Source: Platynereis dumerilii
Lineage: Eukaryota > Annelida > Polychaeta > Phyllodocida > Nereididae
Reading direction: 5' to 3'
Length of the DNA stretch: 64,000 bases
Assembly: GCA_026936325.1 (NCBI GenBank)
Contig: JAPTHN010000030.1
Span: 1,116,001-1,180,000, forward strand
Shown: one piece after another, positions 1 to 11,449 of the stretch
Layout of the letters: each line of letters starts with the position of its first letter
Position numbering within the stretch: the stretch's first letter is position 1
Notes under the pieces: model-generated
The model's database searches: none
What the model was told of the DNA's origin: nothing
The model's input: the letters and a program-made list of their open reading frames with translations, nothing else
Made by a program: the position numbers and the translations under genes

Positions 1-1040
1 TTGCAGTATTTGTTTAACAGATATTCCTATTCCCGTTATCCAACCCATCTATTTCATTATATTATCCCAGTGTAACATTCATGTCACGTCTTATTGTGTT
101 TTTGAAATTTGTGATCTTACTTTTTCAGAAACAAGATCAAACGCAAAATCAAGATATTCCATCTTTTGTTTTTTAATTCTCAGTTAATCATTGTACCTGG
201 TAAATAAGTAATTTCAAATAGCAGCAGCAACAACAAACAGGTTGACATGTCAATGAATAATGTCTTTTTCTGGGTCAGAAAATGAATGCAAAATGCTTCT
301 GAACCAGTTTGTTGTAACATCTTTAATAACAAGGGTTTCCAAGTTTCATAATGTGAAAGAAAAGGTTGTCATAACATGCACGATTGAAAGAGACCCCTGG
401 AAATTCCTAGCATTGCTTACAGCTATTTGTTACATGTCTTTTCATTTTGAGGATTTTTGGTTACCCAAAAGTATCTGCGCACGCGTGCTGTATCTCACAA
501 AAATAAATTAAAATTATATAATATTTTATGCGGAATCTTGCAACAATCTGTTATCCCTTAAGTTTTAAATTTGATGTGAATTGACATTTACGAGTACTAG
601 TAGCCGAGTAGACTCAACATTAAATTTCTTGAGCACATACAAAATATCCTGATACAAATCTGTGAAATCTGTTATAAAAAAAGGCATTCTTGAGTATTAT
701 ACTCCCTCTTGTCTTTTGACCTATTTCTACTATGAAGATCAGGTGCTCATACTTTGACCCAGCACTAAAATCATTGTGATGTTCCAGCTGTGTCTGCTAC
801 TGCATAGCAGTTTCCATGCAGAAAAATGTAGGCTTTGTCTTGGAGAAAAATATTATCAAACGTAAAAGATCAACATTTAACAGTTCAATATTTGGATACA
901 CTGTTAAAATTGTATACTTATAAGTTATGGTGCAGCGATATCAGTTTTCTTGATGAATCTGATGCTAAAACAAAAACAATATATATGTCAGTGATTATCT
1001 AATGACCTAAATCAATTCAACGAAAACATTATGATAAAGG
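1..1040. other. Unassigned AT-rich sequence with one array fragment
   Basis: I recognise no gene here. A short open frame at 260-511 on the plus strand has no partner elsewhere in the window and looks like chance. The stretch 720-800 is related to blocks at about 6515-6590, 19260-19335 and 34135-34200: all share, on the minus strand, the sequence AGTGCTGGGTCAAAGTAT followed by a CACCTGA-like end. It is therefore a diverged fragment of the duplication array that fills the rest of the window. Copies at 6.5 and 19.3 kb carry one extra base in the shared stretch, which changes its frame. Confidence 0.5.
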
Positions 1041-1258
1041 CGACAGATTTGACGACAGGGCCTTTTCCTATATGCCACTCCAAAACTATGGAACCAACTC
1101 CCAGAGTGTGTCAAGGCCTCCACATCACTTGAAGGCTTCAAGAGAATTCTGAAAACATACCTGTTTAAGAGCTTCTACAAATAAATCCATCATGCACAAG
1201 CGCTAGTGAGCAGTTTACTGGAATTAGCGCTATATAAATGTCTATTATTATTATTATA
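1039..1258 (+). mobile_element. 3' end of a CR1/L2-like LINE (broken)
   Basis: The last codons of a non-LTR retrotransposon reverse transcriptase ORF are visible. In one frame 1056-1184 encodes a peptide containing PKLWNQLPE and SLEGFKRILKTYLF and ends in TAA at 1182-1184. This is the classic C-terminal signature of CR1/L2-type LINEs. The residues just upstream (GDRFDDRAFSY, from 1039) are in a different frame, so there is a one-base frameshift near 1070. A 3' UTR containing AGCGCTATATAAATGT and a short ATT-repeat tail (about 1245-1258) follow, as in this group. Only about 220 bp remain, a typical 5' truncation. The family call is firm; the exact clade is inferred. Confidence 0.8.
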
Positions 1259-1261
1259 AGG

Positions 1262-1395
1262 CAGCAGCATATTTAGGGGGAAATTGCACAATGGCACCCC
1301 CTCAGGCCCAAAATTATCCAAGAAACACCACCAAGTGCCGTGTATTTGCTGCATGTCATCCCCCTTCCCTCTAGTAATTTCTAGATATGCCCCTG
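1262..1395. mobile_element. Short hAT-like MITE
   Basis: The left end CAGCAGCATATTTAG and the inverted right end CAGGGGCATATCTAG match at 12 of 15 positions. G-rich and C-rich runs lie just inside both ends. CAGNGGC-type termini are common in non-autonomous hAT elements. The element sits 3 bp after the tail of the LINE at 1039-1258. I could not find a convincing 8-bp target duplication, so the superfamily is an inference. Confidence 0.5.
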
Positions 1396-2626
1396 AAGAG
1401 AAACATTTCAAAAGTAGGTCAATTTATTTTTATTTTATCAATTAAGCATAATAATAACAGCTTTACATAATTGAAGGATTCTCCTTAGAATGGCTTTGAA
1501 ACAACATTGTCTTCAATTATGACGATATTCAAGTCACTTTGACATTTGCCAGAGCATGTTTGGCACGAGTTAGACGATTGTTAGCCTTCAAAATTTAATT
1601 GGTTAATTCTGCCTCAATTAGTGCACTGGTAGTGAAATTGATCTATTTACAATATTCTCCAAGGGAAACTAAAGTGGTAATAATCCATATTATGGTAACT
1701 TTTAGAATAGAATAGCATCTGCTTCATAACATGATAATTCTGAGGCTATGACTCATAAGGTATATTTTGAGTCAGGGATCACCTGTATTAGGGCTGCAAC
1801 TGTTAGGAATGTACTACTGCCAGAGAATATAGCCTGTCTGTCACTTTTCGGCAGGAACGCAATCTCACTTAAGCAGAAAAAGCACGGATGCCCTCTCTAG
1901 CTTAATTCTTCCTAAATTGCCAACAAATATCAGCGAAAACATCAGCAAAAGACCGCTGCTGATAAACCAGATAGCATCCACGAGCAAATACCTTAATGCC
2001 TTTTTATGGCAAAGGACAGCTGGCCAGATGATTTAGGTGAAGGACAAGAAATGAAAATACTTTTTATTGATATTTTGAGGCAAAAAAAACGCTTAGATAG
2101 AACACGCTCTAGGCATTGAAAGACATCTAATATGAATTATTTCATGATCCTTCTGCTAAAAATCTATATTCTTAAATATTTTGGGCATTCACTGGGCTTT
2201 CCATAAAATTTTCAACCAACTAATTAAATTTACATACATATATTGGAATCACGATATAAACAGTTTTTCAATTTTTGGAATAAATCCAATAAAGAAAACT
2301 TTTTGTCTTGATGTGTCTACTGAAAACGTTACAGTGTGACAAAAATACACATGTATGTTTTAATATTTCATATTAATTTAAAGGTTGCTTGAACAATATA
2401 TCAAAAGCAAAACAACAGAATCGCACTTTATATAATTAATGTTCTACTATTAAAGATGTACATGTACATACACCAGGGAGCATTGGCAGAGCCACTAAAT
2501 AAGGATTTTATTGCCAGGTTATGCAGGGAGGTTTCATACAATGTGTGTGGTCTTGTATTGACAGAGACTAAGATAACCAAAATTGTAAGATAGAAAAGTA
2601 ATCCACACTCCGCTTATTGGCATAAT

Positions 2627-2627
<1 letters not shown>
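1396..2627. other. No recognisable feature
   Basis: AT-rich sequence with no long open frame, no paralogous block elsewhere in the window that I could see, and no terminal repeats. It ends in a GATA microsatellite that is the tail of the next SINE. Confidence 0.5.
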
Positions 2628-2661
<34 letters not shown>

Positions 2662-2915
2662 TGGTAAGTGCAGCCCTCTAAGCCCAGTTATGGGCGCTCA
2701 CGAGGGTTGATTGATGAGATGAGAGAGAGAGAGAGTGGGAGTCCTCAACATGTTACACATTTACCCCGTGTGAGGGATCTTTTACTTGCCCAGCACAGAC
2801 ACTGATACAAGGGGCCGCCAATTTAACGTCTCATCCGAACGACATCCAGCTGGAATTTTGCTCATGAAGGTACACTGAAAATTTTGGGTTCCCCACCTGG
2901 GGTTCGAACCCATGC
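2628..2915 (-). mobile_element. tRNA-derived SINE (family S1), 5'-truncated, with GATA tail
   Basis: The element lies on the minus strand. Its B-box-like sequence is GGGTTCGAACCCC near 2897-2910 and its 3' tail is the (GATA)n run at 2628-2661. The body, containing the stretch complementary to GTGCAGCCCTCTAAGCCC and ATGTGTAACATGTTGAGG, matches the full-length copy at 30490-30857 and the fragments at 43752-43898 and 29338-29372. The A-box end is missing. A GA repeat lies inside at about 2720-2737. Confidence 0.75.
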
Positions 2916-3015
2916 AAAGAAATACTGCATGTTTGTCAGAAAATAATTATCCACTATCTACCCAAAGGATTTCATACATAAATACTTGTTTGGAAAATGT
3001 AATGCACTTGCCTTT

Positions 3016-3358
3016 TAGAATTTAAAGTCCAGTTCACATTTTTCAAAAAATGTTTTTGTCAATTATTGTGTTGTTTATTAGTTAGGAGTCATAAAGATTA
3101 ATTTTCAACTCCAACTCCACTTAAAAACTCCAACTCCACTTAAAACCTCCAACTTCACAACTCTAGGATTTAGGGCCTATGCATGTGGCTGTGGTGGGGT
3201 GCTGGGGTGCAGGACTGCAAACACCTGACCTTGAAAAGTCTTGCTAAGACTTCTCTCATAACCTGAAGTTCATAATTAACTGGGTCATTTTATGCAACTT
3301 TCATGATGAATGCCAATATTATTACAGACGACATAAAATCCAATGGTATTGTTGGCTC
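3016..3358. repeat. Left-end array segment, paralog of 32408-32873
   Basis: This segment begins with TAAAGTCCAGTTCACATTTT and ends at GTATTGTTGGCTC. It is strongly similar to 32408-32873, which carries an extra 125-bp LINE tail. In copy C the similarity jumps straight from this segment to sequence equivalent to about 5190, so C lacks roughly 1.8 kb that copy A keeps. Confidence 0.75.
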
Positions 3359-3899
3359 TGGCACAATATTGGTACCACACATGCTAAATTGTCATGCAGT
3401 GCAGGTTGTCTCAGCTGATGCCAAGGTGATGTATACTATAACATCAAACTTATAATCATCATTAGCAATCGCTAATCACCCCCGGTCACATAAAAGTTGG
3501 TGGTGATCAGGTGTTTCATACATACACCTCAATGTCACATATGTCATAAAACAAACATAATGAAATACTATTACCGTTTCCCCATGTCCTTTTCCCGGCA
3601 GCAAACTATAAATCAGTGATATTTTCGATTAATTTGCCTAAATGGGTGCAAATGATATAATATTTACGTACCACGAGCATAACTTAGAGCGCATCAGACT
3701 ATTAAGTGGATTTATTCATTAATGCGAAAACCTTTGATTTTTTCAACAGTAACAATATAAGCATCATTATTTGTTACTTTAGATATTGCTTCAATGCTTC
3801 ACAGCATCTGGGATCCCTCTGGAAATAAGCTATGAAGCTTTCTAGGACCATCCTAACTTTCTCATCACTGAATATACTTCATTCCATTTCATTAGGTCC

Positions 3900-3984
3900 T
3901 TATTGCTTATTTCATTATATACAGCACACTCGATATATACGCACTGATGAATTTGTTAAATAAATCAGATCAAATCAAATCAAA
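3900..3984 (+). mobile_element. LINE-like 3' tail
   Basis: The sequence GTTAAATAAATCAGATCAAATCAAA ends in a (TCAAA)n run at about 3964-3984. It has the form of a non-LTR retrotransposon 3' UTR with a simple-repeat tail. No coding remnant is seen and the 5' limit is uncertain. Confidence 0.4.
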
Positions 3985-5199
3985 ATGTTGCTTTAATCTG
4001 ACCGGTTCTGCTTTTTTACACCAGCGACTGCAAGTCAAGAGTAAGACGATGTAGGCACAGAGACATCACTAGAACAAAAGTGGCTGGGCAGGTAAAAAAT
4101 ACATAAACACTTCGGCACGTTTTGTCTTGCACCTGATCTTTCTGTCCAATAAGTTGTACCTGGCACAGCGGCACTTAATTAGAGTAGCCATGGCAACCAT
4201 TGATATCCCAAAATGACCCACACTCATGCATTATTCCATAAATAAATAAGTGATCGAATAATACAAAGGATATAGATGAAAATTGTGTGTCCAGCTGCTT
4301 GTGGCATATTTGTCAGGGGCAGGTAAAACGGTAACAGTTTACAACTTATAATTGTTTATTCTTCAGGCCAGGCCAAAACACTTGATTAAAGTAAGGCCTG
4401 TCAAATGTCAATAAGTCATTCAGTGGTGTCATTCTCCCAACATTAAAGCATTTGTCAACCTACTAAATTTAACTTTTATTTGCCTCTGTGTGTTAACATG
4501 ACTGTTTTGACCACAGGTCAGACACAACCACAGTTACTAGGTTGTGACAAAACATGCAACTGCAATCCTTAGACACTGAGGCTTGCTATGCTAATTTAGT
4601 AAATTGACTCTGTGCTGATTTTGCTGCCATTAAACATCTAACTCTACATTTTTATTAGATGTATTTTTTGGTGAGATTTAGAATAAAATCAAGTCAACAA
4701 TTCCCCGGCTATGGATTCCAGCATCAATATTGACATCCTATGCTTTTAAATGTCAAGAATAATTCAATTAAGATAAGAGAAACCAATATGATACAGTTGG
4801 ATGATCATAAGAAGCCACGGAGCTCAGAAACCCGACTTCTTTGCCTCTAAGGCACAAGTTATCGATTAGTATAACTTGAAACAATTGGGGGGAATGTATT
4901 ATGAGTAGGCAGAATTTCCAGAATCCCTGATTTACTAAATTATATAACTATTCTGATGAGGCCGCATAAGACCCAATAACCAATAGCTTGTCTCACAGCC
5001 TCTTGTATATTCAGTCCTGTTTTCCTAATACTAATTCAAAACACAGAGATGAAACAATAAGATAACCATCCAAAATAATTTTGATGTAAACTTAAACGTA
5101 TCACACTGTAGTGTATAGTGCACATAGGCATCATTGCCACACCCAATCACCTCTTTCAGCATTGAGGAATACAATACTATTACCAAACTTTACCTAAAT

Positions 5200-6085
5200 G
5201 ATATAGACTGAGCCCACTGCTAATTCTCTGTGAATGCAAAACACTGAAATTTCAATTCTGTCAGTAACTTCTTTTCGGTGGAATTGCATGACACATGGTG
5301 TGCTTGTGGTGTGCAAAAGAAATGTAGAGATGACGACACACTTACAAATGTATATAATTTCTATGACTTAAACTGTGGACAGGAAGCACAGCGATATCAT
5401 TAAAAGTAATGCAATTGACAGCTGCATTTATAAAGAATAAGTTTAATAAATTTACTTAATTTCATAAGATGGCCAATGCACACCTTAACACATACTCAAG
5501 CTTCTCAAAAATAAGAACAAATGCATGGTTGGCAAGAAACTGCTATGGTTGCAAGGGGCTAGGTCATGTTATGTTCTTTTGTACTTTCTTCTTGATTTAA
5601 AGGCAGCAAACAGTAAAATTTGAAATCTGAGTCACCTTAAATGATTGAGTATCTTAAGATGGTTGCACACTAGTTTGAGCTAACATAGCATGTTATTTAA
5701 AGTTATGTCTATGGACAGATTATTATAACTTAAAACAACAAGCTATGTTGGCTCGAAGGAATTGTGCAATCATCTTTCTCAGTCATTTAAGCTGACTCAC
5801 AATTTCAAATTTCACAGTGTAGTATGCTATAAACTGGGCTTACCCTTGTCACATCACCTCCAGTAAGGGGACTGATACAAAGATGTAAATTCTGAAGCAC
5901 AAATAGCAAAACCATATGATCAGACAAACTAACCTGTCCTTTCAAGATGCACTATAGGCTTACTTCAAGGATATAGACTGAGTCCTGCAATATAAATGCT
6001 AATTCTCTTTGAATGCTAGCCCCTGCGATGAGATTTCTGTCAATAACTTCTTTGAGGCAGAATATGATGATACATAGTGTGCTCA
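5200..6085 (-). other. Conserved block K, two diverged copies in unit A
   Basis: Block K recurs at about 5200-5320, 5940-6085, 18700-18835, 30350-30480, 32880-33000, 33590-33725, 46385-46515 and 56570-56705. Read on the minus strand, the A, B and C forms encode a peptide with KLLTEV and SQGLAF, then a stop. The linker forms at 30.4, 46.4 and 56.6 kb have one more base and stay open, giving KVLTEVLS followed by HRELAFILQDSVYILE. In A, B and C that point is followed by GTAAGC, a good splice donor. The pattern suggests an exon or exon relic. Substitutions between copies are not mainly synonymous, so coding is unproven and I recognise no protein family. Confidence 0.3.
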
Positions 6086-6199
6086 TGTTATTGAATAACA
6101 TTGCTCACACACAATTCTCTATTATAGAAAGAGTAGGATTGTTCTTGGAACAACATGCATTACAAAAATAGTATCAAGATTTTGTGGTTCAAATGATGG

Positions 6200-6430
6200 A
6201 AGGATAGTTGGGGGAGGATTAATTCAGTTGGTAGCGTAATGGGCTGTCAATCGTTGGGTTCATGATTCGATCCCCGCTCTGGTCAGGACACCTAATCTAT
6301 GTAGATAACAGTTTCAATCATCATTCGTCTTAGTGCCTTGTCCTCCTCCTGTTCTTATTGGCTTAGCAATGAAGTGAATAAATATAGGGTATAAAGCCCC
6401 AAATCAGCCATCATTAAAATAGAGAGACCA
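6200..6430 (+). mobile_element. tRNA-derived SINE (family S2), unit A copy
   Basis: A tRNA-like head is clear. The A-box region reads TTCAGTTGGTAGCG and the B-box region reads GATTCGATCCCC. An AT-richer body follows with TTTCAATCATCATT and a tail near AATCAGCCATCATTAAAAT. It lacks a matching acceptor stem, so it is not a functional tRNA gene. Copies lie at the same relative place in B and C, so the insertion predates the A/B/C duplications. Confidence 0.75.
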
Positions 6431-7339
6431 AACATCACACATAGAATCCGAATTAGAGTTGAGAGCTTCATTTAGTCCTGGATTAAGATAAAATTCTCCA
6501 GCTTAGGAGAACAAAGGTTCTACAGTCTCAGGTGCAAATACTTTGACCCAGCAACTAAAGTCATTGAGACACACCAGCTGGGGTTACACCAATAACACAG
6601 AAAATGTGTGCCAAAAAGAAGACACAGACAATGCTTCATTTGTAGTCTCTTGATGTTGATAGGACATGAAACCATCTGCCTCAGCATTTTAATTCATATT
6701 TTGTAAATTTAATTTTTATTTATGGACCTATTACAAAGATATGTGATAACATTTCTAATTTTATGATGGACGATACTTTGTTCACCACATTGGATGTAAC
6801 ACAGTAAAATATTTATGACATCTGCCACATAGAAAGCATAGAAAGGCACTGGAATAAAGAGAAGCCACTTGACATCACAACTTCCTGATCACGCAACATC
6901 AGAACCTCAGAAAGTTGACAAGAAGAGTTAAAACTTGAGAAGATTGGAGCCAGAAATAGACCACGCTAAACTTTCAGTAAGCAAAATGAAGCTCAAATAC
7001 CACATCTGTTGTTACCCTTGAACTGTAAACTGAAACTGAAACAACCATTGGCAATATCCTAACAAGTTATTTCAGTGTAATCGAATCCCCATTTTATGAT
7101 TTCCACTTTACCAAAAGTTATTGCTAAGAAGAAAAAAAGATACGCCTAATCTTGAGTGATTTCTGACATTCCATTAGACTGAAGACTAATAAATGGTTCT
7201 AAATTTTTATCAGTCATTCAGTTTCCAACAATAGATGCAACCCACAGAGGAGTCAAGAAGCTGAAGCTGTAATGGTTTCTCCTCAGTTTTCCTGCAATAA
7301 CTCCAGAATCGCGGTGTTAGGAGACTGGCTACTGGGGCA

Positions 7340-7450
7340 TTTTTAAAGGGATGCTGGCTTGCAAAAGAGAGACTAGAAGTGATCACTCAACTGGGAGCTG
7401 TACAAATGTCAGGGACTTCAGGATCTTAGAGCAGCTCTTTCCACAAGATT
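7340..7450. other. Conserved block X
   Basis: Block X occurs ten times: near 7350, 9080, 20100, 22460, 31890, 34950, 36330, 47110, 49990, and split by a LINE at 57290/57758. The core is GATCACTCAACTGGGAGCTGTACAA. On the minus strand most copies end an open frame with a peptide like SLTVVHLPVE and a stop TGA. The copy at 57.8 kb ends in TAA, and the 47.1-kb copy has an internal stop. On the plus strand the same core reads ITQLGAVQLSG. Both strands being partly open makes the coding strand undecidable by eye. It could be an exon, a conserved regulatory or RNA element, or simply a slow-diverging part of the repeat. Confidence 0.3.
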
Positions 7451-8188
7451 ATTGTCTCATTGGTGGATACAAAGACTTGCACAAAAACTAAAGATCTGTG
7501 TATCCTTTAAGGTCTGGCATGTTTGGTGTTTACTGATATCTAAAATTCTAAATGATTATAAGTTATTCACCACGGGAGAAGGAATATGTGATTTTTACAA
7601 CGGGGGTAACTGACATGTTGCACATGAAGTAAAGCGCGTCCGGGAATCTTATTCCTCAGAGGAAATCATGATAGCAGTGACAAAGGTGTTGTTGATGAAT
7701 CAGGAGTTTAGATGCAGCTGTATGGGTCTACAATATGCAAGAGGCAGACAAGCGGGTTACAAGTCATTCTGTTGCTAATTTGTAACATTTAACAAAGCAA
7801 CGTGCATAGTTTGGAGGCAACACATGCTATAGAAACTTTGTTATTCCTGCTGAAAGAATTTCAGACGTCAAGCCGAAGGTAAAAATATCCACTCTTTGAC
7901 AATGACAAAACCCCTATGTCGGGGCAAAAACATTCAAACAGTTAAATATGGGAGGTTAAGAATAAACAAATTGTTGCAATGAAATGCTTGTGATTGGCTG
8001 ACAGAAGTGTCAAATGGTAGAAGCCTTCATAAGAGTCATCAAGAATATTAATGAATATCTAAGTCCTTCCTCTAGTTACTGAAAAAGTTATTAATACATT
8101 TCAAATTTAGAAACCTTTTTATTCTGACCGCCAGTAAACAAAATCCAGGATCATCCCTGACAGCAGACACAATTTGAACTATGATTTT

Positions 8189-8345
8189 GTGACAGACCCT
8201 ATAAAATATGCATTCATGAAAAGGGAATTCAACTATCTGGACAAAGAGTCCTGTCTTCCTTTTAGACAAAAATTATTTGCCCTCTTTTTCTAATCTCTCG
8301 AAGAAGAGACATTGACTCTTTGTAAAGAAATTAATAACAATGTCA
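8189..8345 (-). other. Candidate minus-strand coding block in unit A (block M2)
   Basis: On the minus strand the A and B copies (B near 20945-21115) share a frame that starts MSLIS, continues through TKSQCLFF and SKRKT, and reaches FVQIV and HECI. The B copy is open for 61 codons, and A has one in-frame stop. Copy C (35640-35770 and its duplicate at 37427-37557) keeps only the start before it diverges. The family is not recognised. It may be an exon relic. Confidence 0.2.
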
Positions 8346-8406
8346 TCTGATATCAGAGACATGCAAGTCACTGCATACTTTCTTTAGACATTAAGGAGGA
8401 AATACT

Positions 8407-8643
8407 TTAGAATGAGACTTGCACAAAAAAGAGCATTTCAAGATGAATTCCTACAAAAGAAAGGATAGACAGGGTAACAAGAAAGCCAGTAATGGCAGAG
8501 TGACAATCACTTTCAGTCATTTGAGAAAAAAAGGTCACTACTTTTACCCCCAAGAAGTTTCTTATGAAATTGAATTCTTTCTCCTTTGTCTTGATGAGTC
8601 TGGTAGGGTGTAACATTTCATGTTGACTACAGAGATATTCCAT
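8407..8643 (-). other. Candidate minus-strand coding block with ATG (block M)
   Basis: The minus-strand frame begins MEYLCSQ with the start in the context GAAGAAATGG (purine at -3, G at +4, a strong Kozak match). It continues through RLIKTKEKEFNF and RNFLG and stays open for 78 codons in A. The B copy (about 21270-21400) encodes nearly the same first 32 residues and then shifts frame. C (about 35940-36020) shares the first 17 or so residues. In A, GGGTAAAAG after RNFLG could be a splice donor. The same start and similar residues in three copies are suggestive, but neighbouring non-coding DNA is also conserved between A and B, so the call is weak. Confidence 0.25.
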
Positions 8644-10084
8644 TTCTTCTTTGTTTCTTTTCTTTTATATTGAAGCAAAGAATGGAAGGATGGATGGGTA
8701 GATGATTGCAGCTTTCCATCCTGTACTTGTGCACTTGATGTTCAAAACATCAAAGAACTTGTTTGTTCCATTCTATTGTCCGAAGCAAAGAATTAATAGA
8801 ACCTCAATGATGCTCAGCAGATTAATTACCACTGGTCTTTAAAATGCACATCACTTGAAACCAGCGTCTCATCTTTTGCTTTATGTGAATTTTGTGACTC
8901 CTTGGAGACCTTTACAAAAGAAGAATAAAAAAATACTTACGGTCTTTCATTCTTATTGAACAAGAAACTGTTGCCACTATTTACCTTAAGGCATTACCAA
9001 CACTGGCAGAAGCCAGATGTATATACTAAAGTACAGTGTACTGAGACTCGCTACTCATACATTTTTAAAGGGTTGTCTTTACCGCAAAAAAGACAAGAAG
9101 CGATCACTCAACTGGGAGCTGTACAACTGTCTGAGACTCAAGAGGATCGGAGACTGGTCATTTGCTGAAGATTACTGTCTCTAACAAAGTCCTTAAAAAC
9201 TACACCGGTTCACTGTTTCCTTAACAAGAAGAGAGGTTCAGAAATCACTTAGATTATGGGCAGTTAGAAAAATCAAGGCAAAGAAGACACAGAAGGAAAA
9301 GAAGGACAAAGAATACTGGGATGTCCCTCTCAGATATCAAAATATTTAATATTAACAGATAAGTACGACTGAAAATGTCAATATAGTGGTATACGTACAG
9401 TCGTACATTATAAGACCTCCTGTTGTAAGACCGACTTGCCAACTCTAAACATTACTAAAATTCTGCATCTGGACTTCTTCTTAATATTCATTAAATGTGA
9501 TTAAGTAACAAATCGAACATGACTAATGGCCAGATTAAATGCCAACCAATGATTTTATGAATCATTAAAATGTTTAATCCCAGTTTCATGACTCCAGGGT
9601 ATTAGATTAGATCAAGATGCAGGATAACACCATTACAAAGAATGAAGTCATGCGAGTCTTGTCTGGACATGCAACCATTTCAGTCATTGCAAATTTCTGA
9701 AAGAATAAGACCGACCATCTGAAATCCTACGACAACAAAGAAAAAATATTCCAGACAATGGCAACATCAGAATGCCTCATTTGGGACACAATGGCCTCCT
9801 TAAGCAATTAACAACATAATTGGAAACAAAACAAGTCCCAACCAACCAATAATAAATGGAGAATGGTCAAAACTGAGGCACAAGAACGGGGTTTTTGCAT
9901 GGAAAATTAAACAATATGAGCCCATGAGGTAAATCAATGTTGTTTCTTGATTCAATTCTTGTAATCAATGTTTCTCAAATTATACTTTTTTGGTACTGAT
10001 GGACAGATGGATTATTGGGGCCTTACATATTGTATAATTTTGTAATTGGTAGACTAATTAAGACAGGTGGATGACACAACAATA

Positions 10085-10175
10085 AGCTGGCAAAAAAGCC
10101 TAGGCAACTCAGCAAGAGCTGGATTTGAATCCAGAACACAGCCCACACACTACAACTGAGCTAGACCTCCCCCTT
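10085..10175 (-). mobile_element. tRNA-derived SINE head, unit A copy
   Basis: On the minus strand there is a GTCTAGCTCAGTTGTAG A-box region and a GGATTCAAATCC B-box region about 35 bp apart. Diverged copies occupy the same place in B (about 23690-23760) and C (about 37870-37945), so insertion predates the duplications. Two related minus-strand heads occur at about 54425-54545 and 61000-61085. Confidence 0.6.
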
Positions 10176-10817
10176 TTTTTTTATACTGACAAAGCTCCTA
10201 AATTGTATGGCTGTCATTAACATTGTCTCAAAATCCCATAGCCCACCGTCCCCAGCTTCTTTATCCCTCATTTACCACATGTATCAGACCATTAGTGAGT
10301 CACACATGTCTTTTGTCCCCCTGGATACCTCAATTATCACCCGGCCTTCTTCCTGTTATCCCCGATTATCGCTCACATCACTGGGATTACGCAGTTGTTT
10401 GGCGGGAATGGATCGATTGCTTGTCTTCATTACCTGATTCATTACTGTTGTAATTCAAGCCAACAAGGTTGACTTCTACGGTTATTGTCAGGTAGAAAGT
10501 TTTAAAACAAGCAAGAGTAGAATAATTTAATAAATTTAGCTGTATAATTATCCAAAGAAAAGCAATTAATCCAATTCTGACATATTGAGATTCAGAACCT
10601 GGAAGATTCAGATTCAGAACCTGTGTTAGAATCATAGAGACACCTAATCAGACTGTCCTCATTCAAGAAGATCCTTGAATGACAGGAAGACAAGTGCCAA
10701 AAAGTGTTAATGAAACATTTCTTTGATCATGCAGAAATGGAAAAAGACATCCTTACCTCTAAGGACCATTCTTCTAATATATTCTCAAAGCCAATACAAA
10801 ACCTGACCCACCTGAAA

Positions 10818-10876
10818 GTCACAAATGACAATGACAATGACAATGAAAAATACTTTATTAAGGAGACCCTCTGATG
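10818..10876 (-). mobile_element. LINE 3' tail, specific to copy A
   Basis: On the minus strand CTCCTTAATAAAGTATTTTT is followed by a (CATTGT)n run at 10823-10846. Copies B (24220) and C (39235) lack it, so it is a late insertion of a 5'-truncated retroposon. Confidence 0.55.
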
Positions 10877-11449
10877 ACATAATTAGTGACTAATTTACAA
10901 AGACCTGAGAAATTTCAATAGATGACAAGAAAAGAAAACAGACAACATTATGATTATAGTTAAACACAGGTAAATTTAACTTGATTGTAATGATATCAAT
11001 TTCCTTTTCAGTAAACGTTAAATAATTAATATCTACTGAAGGTGCTAAGCGTGGTAATAAGTGATATACAAAGATACATTTTCGTCAAATCGGTTGGCTA
11101 TCTTGTTTTGATCTTGGCCCTTACAATACGTCTACAGGTATTATAAGGCTAGTGCAATTCAGGTGTTTTATCAACTGTACCTGAGCTCAAATATTTTGTA
11201 CCCAAACTTCACAAGCTTATATTTTTCTCTATTTAATATTAAATATTCTTAATCCGAGTAGACTATGTACACTCAAATATCAACACAGAAGATGTCTAAT
11301 TTCAATAGCTTAAGCACAGATAGGATAAAGGAGGCATTGTATTATATAGTTCCAAAGGCACTGAACAAGAAGACAAGTTGCTTTAATATTTGATGTCTGT
11401 GGCTATATAGAGGAAATGACTGAGTGAGGCTCAGACACCGATGTATATA

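Noticed and set aside
260-511. 83-codon plus-strand frame as a gene
   Set aside because: No conserved copy, no recognisable domain, and no splice or regulatory context; expected by chance in 64 kb.
2628-2661. GATA run as an independent microsatellite
   Set aside because: It is the 3' tail of the adjacent S1 SINE; the shorter run at 43752 is in the same position.
6200-6275. Possible functional tRNA gene
   Set aside because: A and B boxes are present, but no 7-bp acceptor stem pairs, and the same unit with a SINE-type body recurs at 18955 and 33845.
7340-7450. Block X as a box C/D snoRNA
   Set aside because: TGATCA and CTGA words are present but not at consistent C and D box spacing, and no terminal stem flanks them.
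10207-10453. Two overlapping plus-strand frames repeated at 23890 and 37979
   Set aside because: Paralogous sequence in A, B and C keeps both frames only because the copies are young; no start context or domain supports either.
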